DNA of 54,470 nucleotides from a virus: the IMG/VR virus record IMGVR_UViG_3300030107_005947, positions 1 through 54,470 of that record. The stretch is one strand, 5' to 3'. A program made the position numbers and the translations under genes. Positions 50,129-54,470 of this stretch are shown piece by piece. Positions within the stretch are counted from its first letter, which is position 1. Each line of letters starts with the position of its first letter. The notes under the pieces were generated by a model that worked only from the letters and a program-made list of their open reading frames with translations, did not search any database and was not told where the DNA came from.

Positions 50129-51077
50129 ATATCCCATATATATTATTTCCAAAGGACGTTGGGATTTGCCAAAAGGTACTCACGCACATTTAACCAGAAT
50201 GAATGTTGAATTTTTTATTGTCGTTGAAGAACAAGAATATGAACAATACGCAAAACACACCGACAAAGAAAAATTATTAATTTTGCCTAAAAAGTATTTA
50301 GAAGATTATGACACGTTTTGGGAAAAAGATATTAATCAATCTACTGGTCCAGGGGCTGCAAGAAATTTTTGTTGGGATCATGCGATTAGTTTAAATGCTT
50401 CCAGACATTGGGTCATGGACGATAATATTTATGGCTTTTTTAGATTTAATAGAAATAGTATTTACTTAGTTGAAACTGGTGCTATGTTTCGAGCAATGGA
50501 AGATTTTGTAGATCGATACGAAAACGTGGCTATTGCTGGACCAAACTACCAAAAATTTATTGTTACAAATGAAAAATATTTACCTTTTAGAAAAAACATT
50601 AGGATTTATTCGTGTTTATTAATTAAGAATGATTTACCATTTAGATGGCGAGGTAGATATAATGAGGATACTGATTTATGTCTTAATGCTTTAAAATTAA
50701 ATTATTGTACTATTCAGTTCAACGCCTTTTTGCAAGAAAAAATCACAACCCAAAGAATATCTGGTGGTAATACTGCTGAATTTTATGCTCAAGAAGGAAC
50801 ATATAATAAATCAAAAATGCTTGTCGATATGCACCCTGATGTTACTTCCCTTGTCTGGAGATTTGATAGATGGCACCACGAAGTTTATTATGAAGTTTTT
50901 AAAAAAATATCACTTATTAGAAAAAAAGATATTGAAGTTTTGGATAGAATAAATAATTACGGAATGACCTTAGTTGATAGTGAAACAAATGAGGTTATAG
51001 GACCTAGTTTAGAAAAATCACCACACAAACAAAATATAATTGAATTTAAAGAAAGTTTTCAAAAGTCGTTATTTTAA
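50118..51077 (+). CDS. TET-associated-type glycosyltransferase (TAGT), copy 1
   Basis: The 319-residue protein has the TAGT landmarks. They are YPIYIISKGRWD (~4-15), VVEEQEYEQYA (~37), GPGAARNFCWDHAI (~80-93), HWVMDDNIYGFFRFNRN (~101-118) with the catalytic DD, EDFVDRYENV (~133), IRIYSCLLI (~165) and RGRYNEDTDLCL (~183). QFNAFLQEKITTQ and SGGN follow. TAGT proteins of phages are thought to add sugars to hydroxymethylated cytosine in DNA. No TET enzyme lies in this window. I start at ATG 50118, which aligns with copy 2 (MNPKYPIYI), and not at 50112. Confidence 0.75.
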   Translation: MNPKYPIYIISKGRWDLPKGTHAHLTRMNVEFFIVVEEQEYEQYAKHTDKEKLLILPKKYLEDYDTFWEKDINQSTGPGAARNFCWDHAISLNASRHWVMDDNIYGFFRFNRNSIYLVETGAMFRAMEDFVDRYENVAIAGPNYQKFIVTNEKYLPFRKNIRIYSCLLIKNDLPFRWRGRYNEDTDLCLNALKLNYCTIQFNAFLQEKITTQRISGGNTAEFYAQEGTYNKSKMLVDMHPDVTSLVWRFDRWHHEVYYEVFKKISLIRKKDIEVLDRINNYGMTLVDSETNEVIGPSLEKSPHKQNIIEFKESFQKSLF

Positions 51078-51095
51078 AAGTATAGGAGTATTGCT

Positions 51096-51338
51096 ATGAG
51101 TGAAGATGGAATTTCTCAGCTTACTTGGTGGGAAGAAGAATGGCAAGATATGCCTGAGTTTATAAGCGAGGATATCCAACCTTATCAAAAAATTGTTATA
51201 CGTTTTGAAACCAAAGAACATTTTGATGAATTTGCAAAATTGATTGGACAAAATCTAACTTCAAGAACAAAAAGTATTTGGTATCCTAAATTAATTCACA
51301 AAGATTGGCAAAAGTTGAGGTATAGAGATGAATCCTAA
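51096..51338 (+). CDS. TAGT partner protein, copy 2
   Basis: This 80-residue paralogue of the product at 49856 is about half identical over ~60 residues by eye (EEWQDMPEFI, FETKEHFDEFAKLIGQNLTSRTKSIWYPK). The ATG has TAGGAG upstream. It overlaps the second TAGT gene by 11 bases in the same way as copy 1. Confidence 0.65.
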   Translation: MSEDGISQLTWWEEEWQDMPEFISEDIQPYQKIVIRFETKEHFDEFAKLIGQNLTSRTKSIWYPKLIHKDWQKLRYRDES

Positions 51339-52239
51339 ATACCCTATTTATATTGTATCCAAAGGTCGTTGGGAAAGTCGAATAACTAGTAAATCCCTAG
51401 AACTTATAAATGTGCCTTATTATATTGCTGTAGAACCACAAGAATACGAGCAGTACGCAAGTGTTATTGACCCTAAAAAAATACTGGTATTGCCTTTTAG
51501 CAACCACGGATTAGGACCAACACTTGCCCGTAATTGGTGTTGGGAACATTCTATTTCTTTAGGTGCAAAACGTCACTGGGTAATGGACGATAATATTTCG
51601 CATTTTTACAGGTTAAATAAAAATGTTCGAGTACAAGTAAGTTCTGGCACAATATTTCGTGCTGCTGAAGACTTTGTTGATAGATATGAAAATGTTCCAT
51701 TAGCTGGATTACAATATCGTTTTTTTGCTGTACCAGATGGTAAATTACCTGCATACGTCAAAAACACCAGAATATATTCATGTCTACTTATAGAAAACTC
51801 TACTCCTTATAGATGGCGTGGTAAATATAATGAAGATACGGATATATCTTTGAGGATATTAAAAGACGGATTATGTACAATTCAATTTAACGCTTTCCTC
51901 CAAGGCAAAGTGGCAACACAAACTGTTTCTGGTGGTAATTCCATGGAATTTTACGATCACGAAGGTACCTTAAATAAATCCCAGTATTTAGTAGATTTGC
52001 ACCCAGACGTTTCTAGTCTAGTTATGAGATATAATAGATGGCATCATTACGTTGATTATTCTCCGTTTAAAAAAAATAAATTAATTAAAAGAAAAGATTT
52101 AATAATTCCCGAAGGCGTTGACAATTACGGAATGATTTTAGTAGATGAAGAAGCAGTTCCAGAAATTAAAAAACCTGTTGATACTAATAAGTTTTTTCCT
52201 GATTCTGATATTGATTTTCAATACTCTCTTTTTTCTTGA
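51328..52239 (+). CDS. TET-associated-type glycosyltransferase (TAGT), copy 2
   Basis: The 303-residue protein carries the same landmarks as copy 1: YPIYIVSKGRWESRITS (~4-20), VEPQEYEQYASVIDPKKILVLPFS, GLGPTLARNWCWEHSI, HWVMDDNISHFYRLNKN (DD), EDFVDRYENVPLAG, TRIYSCLLIENS and RGKYNEDTDISLR. It is closer to the typical TAGT than copy 1 (PFSN-x-G-x-G-x-x-x-ARNW). Tandem duplication of the whole two-gene unit is clear. The last residues are polar. It probably glycosylates modified DNA bases. Confidence 0.8.
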   Translation: MNPKYPIYIVSKGRWESRITSKSLELINVPYYIAVEPQEYEQYASVIDPKKILVLPFSNHGLGPTLARNWCWEHSISLGAKRHWVMDDNISHFYRLNKNVRVQVSSGTIFRAAEDFVDRYENVPLAGLQYRFFAVPDGKLPAYVKNTRIYSCLLIENSTPYRWRGKYNEDTDISLRILKDGLCTIQFNAFLQGKVATQTVSGGNSMEFYDHEGTLNKSQYLVDLHPDVSSLVMRYNRWHHYVDYSPFKKNKLIKRKDLIIPEGVDNYGMILVDEEAVPEIKKPVDTNKFFPDSDIDFQYSLFS

Positions 52240-52264
52240 ACGAATAAAAACTTTGTTATATAAT
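52236..52264 (+). promoter_or_regulatory. Sigma70-type promoter
   Basis: TTGAAC (52236-52241), 17 bases, TATAAT (52259-52264). It overlaps the stop of the second TAGT gene and drives the 59-residue protein at 52285. Confidence 0.65.
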
Positions 52265-52284
52265 TACTTAGAAAGGTTAGAATA

Positions 52285-52464
52285 ATGACGCAGATTAATG
52301 ATTATAGATATTTTGAGATTACTGTTTTAATCGGGATTCCTGATTATACACCAGACCAAGATACAATGGATCCAACATTATATGTTACTGTTGATGGTGA
52401 TGCAGTAGAATTAGGAATGACCGAACCAAAGGAATTTGTATTGACTGAAAAGCATAAAATCTAG
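52285..52464 (+). CDS. 59-residue protein of unknown function
   Basis: The gene encodes an acidic protein (YFEITVLIGIPDYTPDQDTMDPTLYVTVDGDAVELGM) with a beta-like pattern. AAAGG lies ~8 bases before the ATG. A sigma70-type promoter precedes it and hairpins plus a terminator follow. No family recognised. Confidence 0.6.
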   Translation: MTQINDYRYFEITVLIGIPDYTPDQDTMDPTLYVTVDGDAVELGMTEPKEFVLTEKHKI

Positions 52465-52469
52465 AAAAA

Positions 52470-52494
52470 GATATCTTCACGCTCCAAGATATTC
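52470..52494 (+). other. Hairpin behind the 59-residue gene
   Basis: GATATCTT pairs with AAGATATT (8 bp including one G-U) around CACGCTCC. It lies between the stop and the terminator and may be an RNA processing or stability element. Confidence 0.35.
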
Positions 52495-52510
52495 TTTTAC
52501 TGTAAGAAGA

Positions 52511-52549
52511 AGCCCTGTTTTACCCTAGTTAGCAGGGCTTTTTCTTTTA
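52511..52549 (+). terminator. Intrinsic terminator
   Basis: AGCCCTG (52511-52517) and CAGGGCT (52533-52539) with a 15-base loop, then TTTTTCTTTT. It closes the plus-strand right arm. Confidence 0.8.
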
Positions 52550-52551
52550 CC

Positions 52552-52590
52552 AAAAAAAAGAGAGATACTTTTGTACCTCTCTTTTTATTT
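52552..52590. terminator. Bidirectional terminator
   Basis: AGAGAG (52559-52564) and CTCTCT (52577-52582) with TAC/GTA inside, an A run before and a T run after, so it can work on either strand. It separates the convergent genes at 52464 and 52619. Confidence 0.65.
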
Positions 52591-52618
52591 CTATATAACT
52601 AGTAATTAATTTAGGTAA

Positions 52619-52882
52619 TTAAAACTGTAACCCATTTTCACTTATTTCCTCAGCAGACATATTATCATATATCATAGATTCTAATATTACTATTGTACCC
52701 ACGGTGTTACCATTACTATCATGCAAAACATCTGAAATATGTTGGTGTACAGAACTACCCTTTACAAATTTACTCATGATATTTTTTACGTCTCCGTCAA
52801 AAATATTTTTTACTTCTGCATCTTTGCCATTGTCCTCAAAAGCGGCATTGTCTGTATTAATTACCATTTTTATATGTATCAT
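52619..52882 (-). CDS. Unknown protein of the minus-strand small-gene operon
   Basis: The 87-residue product has MVINTDNAAFEDNGKDAEVKNIFDGDVKNIMSKF and SNGNTVGTIVILESM, suggesting a small alpha-beta fold. The ATG has AAGGAG 8 bases upstream. It is the last of three cotranscribed genes from the promoter at 53543. No family recognised. Confidence 0.55.
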   Translation of the reverse strand: MIHIKMVINTDNAAFEDNGKDAEVKNIFDGDVKNIMSKFVKGSSVHQHISDVLHDSNGNTVGTIVILESMIYDNMSAEEISENGLQF

Positions 52883-52883
52883 C

Positions 52884-53258
52884 TTATTTACTCCTTTTGG
52901 CTGGTTTTTCTACTCCAAGAATATCATATATATTTGACATTGGTCTGCGTACCATTACTTTTTCAACTTCAGCTAGTTCTTCTCTAAGAGCATTGATCAT
53001 TATTATTGCCTCATTATTAGTGTAAAAGTAATTTCTTCTATTACCAATATTTCGTAATGATTCAATGGCATCAAAAGCAGCTTGGAATCTTTTAACGCCA
53101 ACTTCTACAAATCGTTCTCGCCCATTTTTTATTCTTGGCTTTGGCTTACTTTCGATTAGTGGTTCAACTGCAGTCATTACTTCATGAAATCGTTCTTCGG
53201 TAATATCGTATTTTGTGATAATATCTAGTTCTAAATCTTCAAATTTTTCATTTCTCAT
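52884..53258 (-). CDS. Unknown protein of the minus-strand small-gene operon
   Basis: The 124-residue product is charged and helical, with KRFQAAFDAIESLRNIGNRRNYFYTNNEAIIMINAL (~56-91). Its layout may be DNA- or protein-binding. AAGGAG precedes the ATG, and the stop lies 1 base before the next gene's start. Unknown family. Confidence 0.55.
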   Translation of the reverse strand: MRNEKFEDLELDIITKYDITEERFHEVMTAVEPLIESKPKPRIKNGRERFVEVGVKRFQAAFDAIESLRNIGNRRNYFYTNNEAIIMINALREELAEVEKVMVRRPMSNIYDILGVEKPAKRSK

Positions 53259-53279
53259 TTTATTCGCTCCTTTTTAAAA

Positions 53280-53477
53280 TTAAAAGTTTGGTCGATAGTT
53301 ATCGGCTCTAAGTATTTCTTCAACTCTTGCCCGTTGGATTTTGGATATTATATTTACGGTTTTTGGTGAAATATTTTTTCCAAAAATCTCAAACGCAAGG
53401 TCGGACATATCTCCCGAATCAACTAAACTGGATATTCGGAATTTAAAATCCTCTACTGCCTGTACTAATTTACTCAT
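53280..53477 (-). CDS. Small helical protein, first gene of the minus-strand operon
   Basis: The 65-residue product is helical with a possible helix-turn-helix (ISPKTVNIISKIQRARVEEIL, ~36-56). The ATG has AAGGAG upstream, and the promoter lies 36 bases away. It may regulate its own operon, but this is inference. Confidence 0.55.
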   Translation of the reverse strand: MSKLVQAVEDFKFRISSLVDSGDMSDLAFEIFGKNISPKTVNIISKIQRARVEEILRADNYRPNF

Positions 53478-53512
53478 TCTACGCTCCTTACTTTTATTTA
53501 AACTATGATACC

Positions 53513-53543
53513 ATCATACACCATAAGCAGATGCTTGTCAACC
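53513..53543 (-). promoter_or_regulatory. Minus-strand early promoter
   Basis: GGTTGACA on the minus strand (TTGACA 53541-53536), 17 bases, TATGAT (53518-53513). It drives 53477-52619. The conserved GG before TTGACA is the same as in the plus-strand family. Confidence 0.75.
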
Positions 53544-53563
53544 ATTTCATAAAATCTTTAGAA

Positions 53564-53595
53564 AGGTTGACATACTACTTCTATTAATATATTGT
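53564..53595 (+). promoter_or_regulatory. Plus-strand early promoter
   Basis: AAAGGTTGACA (TTGACA 53567-53572), 17 bases, TATTGT (53590-53595). It sits back-to-back with the minus-strand promoter, with the two -35 boxes 25 bases apart. Confidence 0.7.
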
Positions 53596-53630
53596 GGTGT
53601 TATTATATATATTAGTAGAAAGGAATTATT

Positions 53631-53846
53631 ATGACAGCGGAAATATTAACAGGACAACAGATACCGAAATTTAGACTCATAGTATTACGCAAAGGTATAG
53701 AAGTTGAATCCTCGGGTTTTAAAATGATGCGAGGTGCTAGAAGTTGTTTATCTATTGTTAAACAAGAGTTTGGTTGGAAAGGAAATAGAGAAAAAATCCT
53801 AGCCAAATTAACCGAACTTATTGACTCGATGCCTGACACACCTTAA
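53631..53846 (+). CDS. Small early protein
   Basis: The 71-residue product is basic (FRLIVLRKGIEVESSGFKMMRGARSCLSIVKQEFGW) with a probable beta-alpha fold. The ATG has AAAGGA upstream. Two hairpins follow its stop. Unknown family; early by promoter class. Confidence 0.6.
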   Translation: MTAEILTGQQIPKFRLIVLRKGIEVESSGFKMMRGARSCLSIVKQEFGWKGNREKILAKLTELIDSMPDTP

Positions 53847-53853
53847 CCATAGA

Positions 53854-53923
53854 AATGACTTTTCGGTAAAGTCATTAGGAACTAATAAGATTAATCCCAG
53901 TTTTTACTGGGATTTTTCTTTTG
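53854..53923 (+). terminator. Hairpin followed by intrinsic terminator
   Basis: AATGACTTT/AAAGTCATT (53854-53876, 5-base loop TCGGT) is followed by AATCCCAG/CTGGGATT (53893-53914) and TTTCTTTT. The second is a standard terminator. The first may stabilise the 3' end. Confidence 0.75.
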
Positions 53924-53935
53924 GCAAAACAAAAA

Positions 53936-53966
53936 GGTTGACAATTCCTATAAAATGTTTTACCAT
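53936..53966 (+). promoter_or_regulatory. Early sigma70-type promoter
   Basis: AAAAGGTTGACA (TTGACA 53938-53943), 17 bases, TACCAT (53961-53966). An exact match to the family consensus. Confidence 0.8.
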
Positions 53967-54003
53967 GCTTTTATTGTATTTAATTTTTTTTAAGGAGTGG
54001 GAA

Positions 54004-54369
54004 ATGGGAAATAGAGCAGTAATAGAATTAGAAGGATCAGGAAAAGGAATTTATATGCACTGGAACGGAGGAAAAGATACGATTGATCCACTGTTGGAAG
54101 TTGCTAAAGAATATGAAATCCAAAAAGAAGGAGGAAATGTTTTTTTAATGTTCAAATTAAGTCAGATTATATCAAACGCTTTTGGTGAAACTAAAGTAAG
54201 TTCTATTGATATGCTTGATTGTGATAATTATGATAATGGTGTCTATGTAATAAATTCTGATTTAGAAATAGTTGATAGAAAATTTACTAGACACCCAGAA
54301 CAAAACCACTGGGATTTTGATGGAATGAAAGAGTTTATTGAAAAAGCAAACTATGGTTTTTTTGTTTAA
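54004..54369 (+). CDS. Conserved early protein of the MGNRAV family
   Basis: The 121-residue product begins MGNRAVIELEGSGKGIYMHWNGGKDTIDPLLEVAKEY. This matches a small protein found in many phages and plasmids (MGNRAVI ... GIYLHWNGG ...), whose function is not known. The C-terminal part (HPEQNHWDFDGMKEFIEKANYGFF) is intact. The ATG has AAGGAG 6 bases upstream. It stands alone between two early promoters. Confidence 0.75.
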   Translation: MGNRAVIELEGSGKGIYMHWNGGKDTIDPLLEVAKEYEIQKEGGNVFLMFKLSQIISNAFGETKVSSIDMLDCDNYDNGVYVINSDLEIVDRKFTRHPEQNHWDFDGMKEFIEKANYGFFV

Positions 54370-54380
54370 AAAAATGAAAA

Positions 54381-54411
54381 GGTTGACAATAAATAATTAT
54401 TGTTGTACCAT
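54381..54411 (+). promoter_or_regulatory. Early sigma70-type promoter
   Basis: AAAGGTTGACA (TTGACA 54383-54388), 17 bases, TACCAT (54406-54411), for the gene starting at 54451. Exact consensus copy. Confidence 0.8.
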
Positions 54412-54450
54412 ATATTTATTAGTTTTAATTATAGTATAGGAGCGTGAATT

Positions 54451-54470
54451 ATGAGTATATTTTTAGATGA
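54451..54470 (+). CDS. 5' end of an early gene cut by the window edge
   Basis: ATG at 54451 with TAGGAG ~9 bases upstream. The visible start is MSIFLD. It follows an early promoter. Too short to identify. Confidence 0.6.

Overview
The window is a contiguous piece of an AT-rich, double-stranded DNA tailed phage of a bacterial host. It carries terminase, portal, HK97-type capsid, major tail protein, frameshifted tail chaperone, tape measure, family A DNA polymerase, helicase, primase and a RecA-like ATPase. One major tail protein and no recognisable contractile sheath point to a siphovirus. Bacterial Shine-Dalgarno sites and sigma70-type promoters argue for a bacterial host. No integrase, repressor, tRNA gene or CRISPR array was recognised. 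The low GC, the B12-dependent ribonucleotide reductase and the style of the virion proteins recall uncultured marine phages, but the host cannot be named from the sequence.

Positions 45800 down to 1 are almost wholly on the minus strand, listed here in transcription order. A membrane protein, nuclease and coiled-coil block (45800-41873) is followed by the fibre, connector and tail block: large fibre, connector, terminator, major tail protein, chaperones G/GT, tape measure and an S74-type fibre (41883-28011). Next come a zinc/HTH protein, a sigma factor and a DNA methyltransferase (27809-25631), then replication and recombination: helicase, primase, SSB-like protein, PolA, a PLP enzyme, RecA-like ATPase, Cas4-like nuclease and RuvC-like resolvase (25392-16052). 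Packaging and head genes end the strand: TerS, TerL, nrdJ, portal, metallophosphatase, gp10-like protein, scaffold, capsid, decoration and prohead protease (15566-45). A plus-strand early cassette (5661-6740) with its own promoters and terminators sits inside the head block.

The right arm (45961-52464) is on the plus strand. It holds quinolinate synthase (nadA), several tiny zinc-ribbon proteins, a structured putative RNA, and a DNA-glycosylation-like island. The island has one GT-A-like glycosyltransferase followed by two tandem copies of a two-gene module, each a small partner protein overlapping a TET-associated-type glycosyltransferase (TAGT). The far right (52619-54470) holds small early-type genes on both strands around a divergent promoter pair.

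Two promoter classes are visible by eye. Class 1 is host-like: GGTTGACA, exactly 17 bases, then TACCAT or a relative, in front of small accessory genes. Class 2 is a -10-only motif, (T/A)AGTATAATAWT, without a -35 box. It lies in front of virion operons, in some cases only 5-6 bases from a start codon that has no ribosome binding site, which suggests leaderless late mRNAs. A phage sigma factor (27373-26846) is a natural candidate reader of class 2. The methyltransferase, glycosyltransferases and perhaps the PLP enzyme suggest modified phage DNA. nadA and nrdJ would support NAD and dNTP pools during infection.
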